Below, piece by piece: positions 46,591-57,980 of a stretch of 64,000 nucleotides of DNA (position 1 is its first letter; each line of letters opens with the position of its first letter). The stretch is from Mantis religiosa (Eukaryota > Arthropoda > Insecta > Mantodea > Mantidae): assembly GCA_030765055.1 (NCBI GenBank), contig JAUKNK010000323.1, positions 374,501-438,500 of the forward strand, read 5' to 3'. Under the pieces are notes generated by a model, which saw only the letters and a program-made list of their open reading frames with translations, made no database searches and was not told the origin of the DNA. A program made the position numbers and the translations under genes.

Positions 46591-49364
46591 TTCGAGAGTT
46601 TTATATAATTGATTTCCTTTATTTCTTTGACACAGTATTATAGTATGTCGCTGGCGGAAGTTTAGAGTTTCTAAGTTTGTAATTGTTTAATAACTGGTTA
46701 TCAATTATGGTTTACTATAAACCAGTAATTTTTATACTGTATGGTAGTAATAATACCAAGGTTGAACATAGTAATAGTAATAATTTAAGAATTAGTAATA
46801 AAGATAATATTAGTAATAAAATTAATTTTATAATAGTAAATAATATACAGCTTAATATTATATATCTGTTGTTAATAGTTGCTACTTTAAGTTTTGTATG
46901 AGTGATATTAATATTAATAAAATGTCACTTTAGGCTTTTATTTAGACTGTTTCAATGAGAAATTTTGATTATTTGCTTTTATACATATTTGCTATATTTC
47001 ATAAGTGCTAAATAATAATTTCAAATTTGTAAACATTTTATTTCAACTTGTACAAATTTATCCGTAAATTACGTTGCATTTATGAATGTGGTACAAATAA
47101 ATGTTAAAGATTTGGCATATTATCACCGGTTTAAGAAATTATGTACCAGGAATATTAGATCTTTATTTTATTTTATTTCTTTGTCTTTATTATGTGTTTA
47201 CTGTTGTATAAGGCTACAAAAACCAATATAAATCGTAAAGTAACAGAAGCAAGTGACAGTGATTTACTCTGTAGCACAATTACTTATAAAAACAGGAGGG
47301 GTATTATATGAAGCTTATATTACCAGTGCACCTTAGTAATCATTTTAACTGTACTGATAATAGTTTTCTTTGGTATCTTTACAGTTTCCTAACTATTGTG
47401 GATCAGTGGATGTGTGTACAACTGATATAATGTGTGTACAACTGATATAATGAACTGCCTTCTAGAGTATTATTTATATAAAGTACTAATGCCGCACACA
47501 AAAGGTTGGAAATCCGCTTCATTGTGCTTTACACAACTTGGAGGAATAATCACGATATCTTTTTAGCAAGGGTAATTGAATTTGAAACTTTATTTTCCAC
47601 AAAAAATTTGTTTATCAGGTGGCATACCCACGTTGGCAGCTATTGAAATAATTTTCAGACGGCAGTCCAGGCTCTGAATTTAAGAGCGAAAGGTGCTTCC
47701 TTTATTGATTTTCTCTGATCTAGCGGCGAGCTCATTGATCTTGTATTATCAGTATGGAAAACTGTTCGTACTGTTTCCTGCTTGAATGGTAATCTATATT
47801 TACTTTCAAGTCAACGACAGTGTATCAACTGGTATTAAATGGAAGATTTTTTTGGGAATCTAGACCTACATTTTCCTCTTTTGGTTTCCATCACACTACG
47901 GCAACTTCGAGTCCGATACTCCACGCTCAATTACTGTTGCTAAGGTCTCGAGGGCTTTCGCTAAATTCCACCGAGAATTTTGAAAGGAAAGCTACTTCTA
48001 AGGTAAAAGTCACAGAATCTCAAGGTGGCGTACTGATTGTTTATTTATCTTCGAACGTTCGCGGGGAAGCATTTGAAGTAGAGAAGTCTTTATTTTGAAC
48101 GCGTTTCAAAGAGTTGGATATTAAAGCAGAAGTACCAAAAGCTCTATCATTGTTTTAAGTGTGAACTACGTACAATACTCTCGTCGAGTGTTTGCATTCA
48201 GCGACATCTGCGAGAAGTATCATTACTGGGTTGGTGACTAACAGTAGATACTTAAGCCGATGTATATCGCAAACCACGCGTTTATTTGGGCTCACGGTAG
48301 CTCCTACAAAAGACTGAGAGCTGAGTGTTGCTATGGTTTCCTCTATTTGGGCGTGGATAATCGTAGATTATACGTGTGAGGGTAAAATACCATGTGGACT
48401 CATTCTCACACAGTCACCCCCTCTGCATTAATGCCCTCTAATTAGGTATCACGTAAAACTATTCCTGTTGGAGAAAAAGTGCCAAAGGCAATATTATTCA
48501 GTTTGAGTAACTACTAATGTGCAATACGTAGCGATTCAGGCAATCGGTATTATAAAATATAATGATATATGTATTAAAATAGGAACATACTTGAGCTTCT
48601 TTGAACCTTTAAGAAAAAGTGTAACATACTAAATATGGATCTTTTTCATTTAATAAGGGAATCGGGGTTCATCTGACAAACCACTCTTCAGTTTTCCAAA
48701 GACGTGGTGGAAATGTAAGCCTCAGATGTAATTCAAATGTACACTCATGCCAACAAGGGCAAAGAATTTACATGCAAAGGCTAAAATTGGACACATTCAC
48801 AAATCATTTTGCGCTAAACTTAATGAGCTAAATGTTGAGTAGCCATCCTAACAAGGTGGGTATATATTTATTTATATGAGGCATATAAAATATCCACTAT
48901 AAAATCATACAACATAGTGCTATAAATTTAAATAAAACTTCAGTAGGATGCTGTGCTTCAATGATGAAAGATATGATTAAAATTTATGTGAGGGAATGTC
49001 ATGTTTCTTAATTATTATTATCCCCAGCACTTCAAATTGTCCTCCTTAATATTTTTATCGATAGTGAGTTTTATAAAGTATTGATTTCTTGTACATAATT
49101 TAAAATAAAATATTACTAAAAGCACATCTTTGACAATAATGAAGGTATAGTTTCAGAGGTGTACAGTCTCCTAAGTTGCCCTATTTTGTGACCCAAGATA
49201 GTAAAGTTGTGTATCACAGCGTTGGTTTGGCGAACTGTTTACTGCATAATACATGCAATTCTGCTAGATTGTTCAGGGCAAACAAGATGGAAGATTATCC
49301 TTGAGGACAATATCCAGGACTAAGCAAATAACTTTAGTAGGTTTTTACGAGGGCTAATTTAAAC
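46591..49364. other. unassigned; small tandem duplication
   Basis: No gene is recognised. TGTGTGTACAACTGATATAA occurs twice in tandem at about 47411-47450. An AT-rich patch with repeated AGTAATA lies at 46745-46830. A 92-residue frame at 47820-48098 has no recognised motif. Confidence 0.4.
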
Positions 49365-50351
49365 AGCAAACAAATTTGATGGATAGAGTCAACATGAAAA
49401 ATTCAATGCCATGGCCGGGATTTGAACCACGGATCTACTGGTTTCCGTCCAGTCGCTCTTAACCTTTGAGCTACCATGGCCAACGTGCCTTCCTGACATT
49501 AAATTCTCCAGTTGACTCATATATTTCCCCGGTAGACCACTAGGGGCTCTCGCATCCGAGGTTAAGAGCGACTGGACGGAAACCAGTAGATCCGTGGTTC
49601 AAATCCCGGCCATGGCATTGAATTTTTCATGTTGACTCTATCCATCAAATATCTTAGCCTATATACGGCTAGTGTGGAGAAATGATTAATTTCCATCAAT
49701 TAACTAAAATAATAAGAGTTAAATGATGAAGCCTGGGACTTAAGTACTTACAATAGTAAGTCGCCACGAACGGTGTATCTCGGATGCGAGAGCCCCTAGT
49801 GGTCTACCGGGGAAATATATGAGTCAACTGGAGAATTTAATATCAGGAAGGCACGTTGGCCATGGTAGCTCAAAGGTTAAGAGCGACTGGACGGAAACCA
49901 GTAGATCCGTGGTTCAAATCCCGGCCATGGCATTGAATTTTTCATGTTGACTCTATCCATCAAATATCTTAGCCTATATACGGCTAGTGTGGAGAAATGA
50001 TTAATTTCCATCAATTAACTAAAATAATAAGAGTTAAATGATGAAGCCTGGGACTTAAGTACTTACAATAGTAAGTCGCCACGAACGGTGTATCTCGGAT
50101 GCGAGAGCCCCTAGTGGTCTACCGGGGAAATATATGAGTCAACTGGAGAATTTAATGTCAGGAAGGCACGTTGGCCATGGTAGCTCAAAGGTTAAGAGCG
50201 ACTGGACGGAAACCAGTAGATCCGTGGTTCAAATCCCGGCCATGGCATTGAATTTTTCATGTTGACTCTATCCATCAAATATCTTAGCCTATATACGGCT
50301 AGTGTGGAGAAATGATTAATTTCCATCAATTAACTAAAAAGCAAACAAATT
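49365..50351 (+). mobile_element. family P tandem array with inverted start and 12-bp TSD (P4)
   Basis: AGCAAACAAATT lies at 49365-49376 and 50340-50351. Inside, an inverted head-plus-partial-body arm (about 49377-49560) is followed by direct units with a 315-bp period: heads at 49561 (partial), 49859 and 50174, each with tail and body between. Successive units differ at very few bases (for example taatatcagg/taatgtcagg). The array ends in the tail at 50339. One TSD around the whole array implies a single insertion event or expansion after insertion. Confidence 0.85.
49859..49931 (+). repeat. 73-nt tRNA-like cloverleaf, family P head
   Basis: Acceptor GCCATGG/CCATGGC (7/7 pairs), D stem GCTC/GAGC (4/4), anticodon stem ACTGG/CCAGT (5/5) with 7-nt loop ACGGAAA, 5-nt variable loop, and T arm CGTGG/CCCGG (3/5) around TTCAAAT. 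The anticodon position reads GGA, but position 33 is C and not U. GGTTCAAATCC is a near-consensus B box. Because the same sequence repeats in every family P copy, I call it a SINE head, not a tRNA gene. Confidence 0.75.
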
Positions 50352-50590
50352 GTTACACAGTTGGATCTATGAAAATATAATACTGAAAATGAGTGTTCTA
50401 TTTGTTCCACTAGTTCCCAGTTAATCATTTGAGTTTACGCGATGGACAACTTATTATTTGTGGCGCGAAAAAGAGAGCCGTGTAAACTCTGTTCCTTATT
50501 ATGTTCACATGGCTCATTGCCATATGTAATAACAATGGGCAAATGTACAATATATATATATAAAATACTGGGATGAAAATTCGGCTAACC
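50352..50590. other. unassigned spacer between P4 and P5
   Basis: No feature beyond a short (TA)n near 50552-50561. Confidence 0.5.
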
Positions 50591-51070
50591 ATTTATTAAT
50601 TCAAAGGGTAGAGCCAGAATGAAAAATTCAATGCCATAGCCGGGATTTGAACCACGGATCTTCTGGTTTCCGTCCAGACACTGTTACCATTTTAGCTACT
50701 ATGGCCAACGTGCAAACATGACATTAAGTTCCCCAACTGACTGACAATTAAGTCCTAATAGTGGTCCGAACTATAAAGCCCGGGCCTTAAAGTACTTACA
50801 GCATAGTAAGTCGCCAGTAGGGTAATTGTCTCATGTGTTTATGAGAACTAGTGGTTTACCGGGAAAAACACGAGTCAGTTGGAGAATTTAATGTCATGTT
50901 GGCACGTTGGCCATAGTAGCTCAAATGGTAAGAGTGGCTGGACGGAAACCAGAAGATCCGTGGTTCAAATCCCGGCTATGGCATTGAATTTTTCATTCTG
51001 GCTCTACCCTTTCATAGTGCGTCCTACACACGGTTAGTGTGAAAGAACAATTAATTTCTATTTATTAATT
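50591..51070. mobile_element. inverted-dimer family P element with 11-bp TSD (P5)
   Basis: A perfect TSD, ATTTATTAATT, lies at 50591-50601 and 51060-51070. The left arm (about 50602-50748) is an inverted head plus partial body. The right part (about 50750-51059) is body, head and tail in direct orientation. The sequence belongs to a second subfamily (CCATAGCC acceptor; aaaaacacgagtcag) but has the same outer ends and order as P3 and P4. Confidence 0.85.
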
Positions 51071-51559
51071 GTTTGAAATTGTTATTCCGCCATGTTAAGT
51101 TTAGTAAATTATAGTTTTCGACTTATGCCCTCCATATTATTCCCCTGTCTGTGTTTTTGCTGTACTTCTCATATATTTAAGTATTACACCAGTAACTTAT
51201 TACAACGGTAAATGGAAAGCTTAAATTATCTCCCTCCTTTAGCGTTTTATTGTATATATATATATATGGTATATCACGTCTGACTATGAGTTCATCTGGT
51301 ACTGGAATGTCCAAGTTGGTTGCTAGTGAAAGAGGTGCTTCTAGCCTGTAAAAGATATCATACCCTTATTGTACAGCATAACCCGGGTCACTACGTGTAC
51401 CTGAGATAAGGTAATGTGGTCGGAGTAGATCTTCGACACACCGACCATGTGAGGGGTAGCTCCACGAAGAAGGGCTGAGGCCACAAAGTAGACAAAAATT
51501 CCCTGCCATGGATAGCCTGAGACACTTGTGGACAGGATCAACCTTGAAAGTACAATCAG
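51071..51559. other. unassigned; short (TA)n
   Basis: A (TA)n run lies near 51253-51268. No gene is seen. Confidence 0.4.
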
Positions 51560-51775
51560 ATAGAGTTCATGTGAAATGAGAATAATAGTGAAATGGTGGG
51601 AGAGGAAATACTAGGGAAGCAAAGAAGCTTCGCAGCATTCCCCTGACGATATGGAAAGGCCATAAAATATCCCATAGTTCAGGACATTTGGCCACGGCAA
51701 TAGAACCCACGAACTTCTGAACGCGAGTCACAGACTTTAACTCCTGAGCCATCCCTCTCCGTGAAAACTGAAGTA
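51560..51775 (-). repeat. tRNA-derived SINE, family B (copy 3)
   Basis: The reverse-strand head (GGGATGGCTCAGGAGTTAAA; B-box-like GGGTTCTATTGCC) and the body toward 51560 match the copy at 10430-10632. Confidence 0.65.
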
Positions 51776-53925
51776 ACACACTCCTCAAGTTCTGTCCTTA
51801 CGAAAGCTTGTCTCCTTATTCTTAGGGTACATTACACAATTCTGCACTATATGCCCCCTTTAGTGCATATAATTGTGGTAGTGCGTGGTTAACCTTCGAG
51901 TAATCACTTGGTGATTTGTGACGTTACTGGTCGCGTGGGCTACACATGTAGCCCATATAAAATTTACTTTATGCACTGTTTATAATGGTTTTAATAACCT
52001 TCTGGGATATTCCTTTATTTCTTTATAGTGTTTACTTACATCCAAATTGAGTTTTAACACTATTTCAAAATAATTTGATGTTAAATTAAACCATACTATA
52101 TGTCATCTAAAATATTCGGTAAGCAGAGTTAATGCAAAATACGTTAAAGTAAAAATAATTCTTATATTTTAAGCGAAGTAAAGTAAGTTAGGTATTTTCT
52201 CTTGCATCAGCTATTCTCTAAGTCACCACTGCGTAATGTTTCAGAAGCTTTCGTGTCAGGGAAAAGAGTTATACATGGTTTGACTACATTATATTTTCAT
52301 ACTCGAAAACATACAGAAGCAATGTTTCCATATTCCATAGAAGTACTTCGAGGACTAACAAAATATTTGTCAAAACGACTGAGGTTCTTTGGAGGCTTGA
52401 ATAACAAATCAGTTTTGAAACAACAAGAGCAATATACGTTTCGTGTATGTAGAATTCCATCACTGTTTCCGATATTGCTTGCACAAATACTTGATATTTC
52501 ATTTCTGCCCTTTATCATATTCACAAGCAGAATAGCACTATATCAGAATATAAGAAAATATAGGGAACGTATACGTGTTTAGTATTTGTTCCCCTCGATA
52601 GCTGTACATTTTCTAGTACCCTTTTTTGTTAGTAAATACAATTTCATCCCATACCCTGTCTCTGAAATAACTATTAGTATTTCCACTTCCTCGCCATATA
52701 GAATTGCAGTGAGTTTCTCTGGTGAATGCCAGTTTAATTTTCCTCTTTTTATTTCACCATATGGCACTAGCGTTTTTGCGCCCTTGTATCGCAAAATATT
52801 TTCATAATCGTTTGTAACTGTTTCCATTGACTGTGAAGCATGAGAGACATGCATATTTTTAAAACTTCCATAATGCACTTCACACTTTTATCGTATAAAT
52901 GCACGCTTAAAATAATACCTTGGAATTGGCAAAAATTTGTCGCTTACAGATAATGGGGTTTGCTGGCTTTCAAATCAGATCCTGGAAGCACCTTTTACTG
53001 CTATTCTGTTGGTGATGAAAATTTAACTTCTACTAAATAAAAGGTACATGAATTTAATTATTCTGTTTGTACACAGTTATACAGAACCAGGTAATTTCAA
53101 AACACTCAAATGTAGACGTTTCAAAACTAACAACTTAAGGTTGCCTGATCTCACCATGTTTGTAATATAGTTTGAGTCCTCAAGAAGAAAATTTTAATTT
53201 AAAACCAGGTATTCTGTCAGCGCCTGTTACAAGGATTGTGGATGAGGACGAACAAAAAAGAAATATATATTCGTTAGGCATATTTCGAAACTTTTGCTAG
53301 AATTTAAAAACAAAGCATATTTCTCATAGTTAATACGTTTTTGTGAAGAAGAACATCACGTATCATGCTGCACATTTATGCTATATATGTTTCATTCCTT
53401 TTTATTAGATATGCTATGATATAGAGCTTTACTTATTCCCCCTGGATATCATTTTCTAATTACGATTTTAAAACAAAATATTTTACATTTAGGTATAATT
53501 AACCAACATGGAAAAATTAAATATGTTTGATTAAGCTTCTTTACCCCAGGGAATTGTTTGTCTCGTCATATCTGTTTCGTTTATATGGTAGAGTTTAAAA
53601 AGAGCAATTTGTAGCCCTCGGGTGATGCGTAAATTTGACTCCTAGCTTGAAAAATAAATATTAACGAATACGCCTGTACTTTGGTTTCCCTCTGAATCAA
53701 ATGGGAGGGAGAACTAGCAGATTAATTTTTGTCATAGCTTTAAAAAGCAATTACATGCTTCACATGCTACTTAGAAAGGCATAACAAATATGACTGAAAA
53801 TGTAACTCTAAATGCTTTGATTTTTTTTAAAAATAACGATTTTTGGAAAACTAGATCACTGAGCACTTCCACATAGGGAACTACGTACGCATGTATGTAT
53901 TCCTGTCTGATCACTATCCATAGCT
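51776..53925. other. unassigned; overlapping open frames at 52202-52878
   Basis: A 126-residue frame on + (52202-52582) and a 99-residue frame on the reverse strand (52579-52878) are longer than the local average for AT-rich DNA. Neither carries a motif I can name. No other feature is seen. Confidence 0.3.
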
Positions 53926-53927
53926 AG

Positions 53928-53972
53928 TCGGGCCCAAATGACCTCGTTGTCGACGGGCCCTAAAACCCACTA
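53928..53972 (+). repeat. shared ~40-bp motif (copy 3)
   Basis: CCCAAATGACCTCGTTGTCG followed by ACGGGCCCTAAAACCCACTA, as at 21645-21690 and reversed at 24535-24582. Confidence 0.55.
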
Positions 53973-54117
53973 ATCCAAAAATCCATAGCTAGATCGCTTG
54001 TGTTTTTAATTTTCCTCCCAGGACGTAAATGGCGCGAGTTGGCCTCGTGGTACCATATGAGATTCACATTCAGAACGTCTTAGTCTTGACTCCCGGCGTC
54101 CATCCACAATGACTTTG

Positions 54118-54633
54118 TGTTCTTCACAGTTCCCGTAGGGGAGGGGATTCGTCCCTTTCAGCTACCGTTGTGTGGGCGCTGCGGACCCTTAGCACTCGAG
54201 GTAACTCTGACGCTACTAGAGGAACCTCGGGCCGAAAATTCGAGCCCCTCCCTCTGGGAGTTGTTCGGATTGGGTTGGTCTCGAGGGGGCAGTGGGTTCC
54301 CACTACCCACGGGAAATTGGGTACCCCCGGCCATGCTACGGCTGCCCGGAGGGGGTAGAGGATTCCCTCATAAGTCCCGGGTACTAGCCTGCAGAGCTAG
54401 TATCTGGTGTGCTAGATCACCGGCGGCCCTACCAAGGTTATTGGTAGCCGGTCCAACAAGGACGAGCGCGTAAGTGGCGTTTCCACTTCCGTCCTGTCTG
54501 CCGTGTGCAGCGGGGGGGGGGGCAGTTTATAAAATAGGTACTGTCTTATGGTAAAAATCCGAGGGGCCCGGGTTCTGGTCCTACGGGTCCAGGACTCATG
54601 GGAGTAGATCCTCGCATTTATGTTCTTCACAGT
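54118..54633 (+). mobile_element. family G element with 13-bp TSD (G3)
   Basis: A perfect TSD, TGTTCTTCACAGT, lies at 54118-54130 and 54621-54633. The element (54131-54620, 490 bp) starts TCCCGTAGGGGAGGGG and ends GGGAGTAGATCCTCGCATTTA. It is full-length at both ends, with a G-run at 54511-54520. It serves as the orientation reference. Confidence 0.85.
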
Positions 54634-55628
54634 ACCCCTTGTAGGTAGGGGATCGTTGCTGTTACATCTCATTTAAAAGGCTTTCCTTTCCTCAACCTGT
54701 TCTTCATTCTTTTTCCGTTTCTGCTTTCATGTATGCTTACAGAATTCGCAATGTTTGGCGGTGCCGGCAGGAGGCGCGGATGCCTGCTCCAAGAAGAAGC
54801 TTATTCATTTCATCCCTTCGTCTTGGTAGTGGTAGTTGGCTGTATGCATATACCATCTGCCTAATATACACACATTTCACTGTAGATTTTAAGAGTTAAA
54901 CATTAAGCATATTATCCCAATTGTATATGAGCTGTGTTTAATATAAAGACAGGTTTGCTTTATGTTTTTTGAAAACTGTACTTGTAACTAGCAGGTTCTT
55001 AATTACCCATATTCTAAAAACAAACAGATTATCCTTAAAATTTAATTGAAAATACAAACATTTCTAGGTCCAAAATTGGGAAGGAATGGTTCAGTGTAAC
55101 TTAATTGGATTATATAAATATTTTCAGTTAAATTATCCGTCTGTGAGGTTCAGTTGATATACTGATCCCAAGGTCGCGGGTTAAACACCGGGCTAGGCTG
55201 ATGGACTGTAAGTCAGTTAAAAAGTGAGACACCTAGATATACCGCAAAAGAACTCTTACTAGAAAAATTCCGTCATAGCTGTTGCTAGAATTGTGACAGT
55301 TAAAAGAATCGTCAACAAACAACATACATATGCTATCTGAGGAGAAAAAAACCAGTAAGATATGTGAATAAAATACCTTGTAATAAAGTCAGAAACAAAT
55401 GTTTGGGTCCCATCGCATATGAGCATATAAGTTTTTAAATAAGGCATTACATTAATTATAAATAAGTGCACCCCTTGTGGAATACAGACATCCAGGGGCT
55501 CTTAGTCTCTACCACAAACCTGCTAGCAACTGTAAATTCCGGGTATATAAGCAGCTGCTATTATTCGAACGTAAATCATCCAAACAATGACAGAGGAGTT
55601 TTAGACAATGTTTATAATATATAATCAG
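54634..55628. other. unassigned; tRNA-like patch at 55143-55205
   Basis: GAGGTTCAGTTGATATACTG and CGCGGGTTAAACACCGGGC at 55143-55205 resemble A and B boxes of a decayed SINE. Otherwise no feature is seen. Confidence 0.4.
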
Positions 55629-55862
55629 TGCCCGCCTCGGTAGCATAGATGGTCGCACGTCTGCCTCACGTTCAAGAGGTCCCGAGTTCGAATCTCGGTC
55701 AGGGTGAGTTACCTAGATAAGGTTTTTCTGAGGTTTTCCCTTATCCTTCAAGACGAATGTTGGGTAACTCTAAGCTCCATGGACCCTGTACTCATTTGAG
55801 CATCATTTCACCCAATTCATTCACCGTCCGATATAACTTAACGTTGGGGCGGACGTAAATTA
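55629..55862 (+). repeat. tRNA-derived SINE, family A (full-length)
   Basis: Head GCCCGCCTCGGTAGCATAGA with B box GAGTTCGAATCTCGGTC; core with 'gaatgttgggtaactctaag'; 3' end AACGTTGGGGCGGACGTAAA. It is among the least diverged copies in the window. Confidence 0.85.
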
Positions 55863-56691
55863 GGGGTTAGAACTGGGCAACTTGCAGGTCATGCTATGGG
55901 ACCAACCGATTAATCCAACACCGAGGAAAGCATATGAAATATTCACATATGTTTCCTGAATAGTACAAAAGATATTCTTATTTGGATTGTCCTACTTTTT
56001 CACACACTCTTTCCACTCAGTCGTTTTTATTTCAAGCGGCCGTGTATACGAAGCTGTTACAGAGTATCCCTCTGAAGGTTCATTGGGGAGTAATTTCGAT
56101 AAAATTGACGCTGTACACACACACACCAAAAATTTGAGTTTAATAAGCCAATAGTAAGGCTCATCTTACTAATGTATCCCTATTCCTACCTATCCCTACC
56201 ATTATGATGCTACACTCGGAAGCAAAACACAGGAATCTGGTTTCTATTTTTATGTTTACCTTTATGTAATGATTGATTTGTCTCATATAAAAACCGACAT
56301 AAAATAATTGTCGATACAGTTTTAGGCGTTTCTTTGTCATGCACTATAAGCAGCATGTTTCTAGATTCATTACACGGAAAGTTATATTAAACTTTCTTAT
56401 TGCTAGTCCTTGCCACAGCACCCTATGTCATAAGGGTAAAAAAATTCAAAATTTTATTATGTTATTTTTAACTGAGAATCGTGGAGCCCTAAATATGGAT
56501 TATATAGTTCATCCAATTCAAATACTCAGAGATAATGCAGTTTTAGCAGCAAATAAGTATTTATAAATCGTAACCTCGATACATACTTTCTATAGGAGTA
56601 CGAGTCGGAGAGTTAGTGAGGAGACGGATGCTGCTCGGGTTTTTTCACCTTTCCCCCCTTTTTTTTTAAAAAAAAAAGAAAACAGAAATTC
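55863..56691. other. unassigned
   Basis: A T-run followed by an A-run lies at about 56658-56680. A 75-residue frame at 56339-56566 is unrecognised. Confidence 0.4.
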
Positions 56692-56920
56692 TCGTCCTCC
56701 AAGGTTCAGTCACATCGGACGATGAATGAAATTGGTGAAATGATGGTCAAATGAGCCCCAGATCCATAGAGCTCAGAGTTACCCAACATTCATCAGGATA
56801 AGTGAAGTCCCAGGAAAAAAAAAAAAAAAACATCCAGATAACTCACCCTGACCGAGATTCGAACTTGGCACCCCATTAATGTGAGGCAGTCACGCTACAT
56901 CTGATGCTACAGAGGCGGGC
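56692..56920 (-). repeat. tRNA-derived SINE, family A (full-length)
   Basis: Reverse-strand copy. On + it reads TCGTCCTCCAAGGTTCAGTC (3' end), core, an internal A-run (56816-56830), then the inverted head GAGATTCGAAC and ACAGAGGCGGGC. Confidence 0.8.
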
Positions 56921-56968
56921 ATGCTAAGCCTGCTCCAGTAAGGGAGCAAGTTAACAAGAAGCAGGGAA

Positions 56969-57142
56969 ATGAATAACACAATGTATAAAGCGCTGAGAGA
57001 ATTAAAAGGACTTGAAAATGTGTTGGAACAAAGCATTGATGCAGGCAATGAGAACAAAGAAGACGATGTAGGCAAAAAATTAGGGGAACGTATGAGGAAG
57101 GTGCTCTCCATAAAAATAAAGATAGAGAATATGGAGCATTAG
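56969..57142 (+). other. short unrecognised open frame
   Basis: It encodes 57 residues with a Leu-heptad-like start (YKALRELKGLENVLEQSI) and a charged middle. It could be a scrap of a retroelement ORF1 coiled coil or chance. No family is recognised. Confidence 0.2.
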
Positions 57143-57431
57143 AACCGAACATAAAACTTGGGGATTACGGGAATGGAAGAGAATGTAGGAAAGCATACGG
57201 ACGCGAAGTACAAGATCTTTTAGAAGGGAAACTAGAGTTGAAGTAAAAAAATATGAGATAACGCTTTCTATTTCGGAAGAAGATATTGGAGATGTAATGG
57301 TTAACTAATGATATGTTAGGAGATAGAGGTGGAGGTACTATATAAACGAAAGGATTACATACTGAGACTCCAGTCATTCAGTCTAGTATATCACTCCCAG
57401 GAGTAAGGGTCGACTTTAAGTACCCAGAGAC

Positions 57432-57980
57432 TGTAACCAGCAGTTGTTGAGTCCAGATGGTCTACTCCCATCAGTCCTGGACCCGTAAGACCAAGACCCG
57501 GGCCTCTTTAAAGCAGGGAGTATCCGAGCTGTCCCTAAGGGCGCTGGGCGTCCTCCATGGGGCTTTCCATAGGGCAAGACCTGGTTTACTAACAAGGCCC
57601 CCCCATCTGGTCCTACGACACAAGACGGGATGGAAGTGGATACGCCACTTACGCGTGCCAACAACAAAGGTGAAGGCTAGCGATATGACCTCGGTCGGGA
57701 CGCCTCGCGACCTAGCATACCTTCTCCTAGCTCTGCAGGGAATATTAATGGCTTCCCTCAATCCCGTCCGGAGACGTACCCGATGCCCACGGGTATCGGG
57801 AACCACTGCCCACTCCAGACCAACCCAATCCAAACAACTCCCAGATGGAGGGGCTCGAATGTTCGGTCCGAGGTTCCTCTAGTAACGTCAGAGGTACCAC
57901 GAGTGCTAAGGTTCCGCAGCGCCCGCACCACGGCAGCTGAAGCGGACGGATCACCTCCCCTACGGGAAGTGTAACCAGCA
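57432..57980 (-). mobile_element. family G element with 11-bp TSD (G4)
   Basis: TGTAACCAGCA lies at 57432-57442 and 57970-57980. The element (57443-57969) is full-length on the reverse strand: it starts TTCCCGTAGGGGAGG at the right and ends GGGAGTAGACCATCTGGACT at the left. Confidence 0.85.

Noticed and set aside
49859..49931. A functional tRNA-Ser(GGA) gene
   Set aside because: C at position 33, a poorly paired T stem and no long variable arm as required for tRNA-Ser; the same sequence is part of a dispersed repeat.
49561..50339. Tandem repeat resembling a CRISPR-like array
   Set aside because: Units are 315 bp with no repeat/spacer alternation, and the context is eukaryotic. It is a SINE tandem array.
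49377..50339. Hammerhead ribozyme in the P unit (retrozyme hypothesis)
   Set aside because: I looked for the CTGATGA core with a partnered GAAA and cleavage triplet on both strands and found none. A model-based search would still be needed to exclude other ribozymes.
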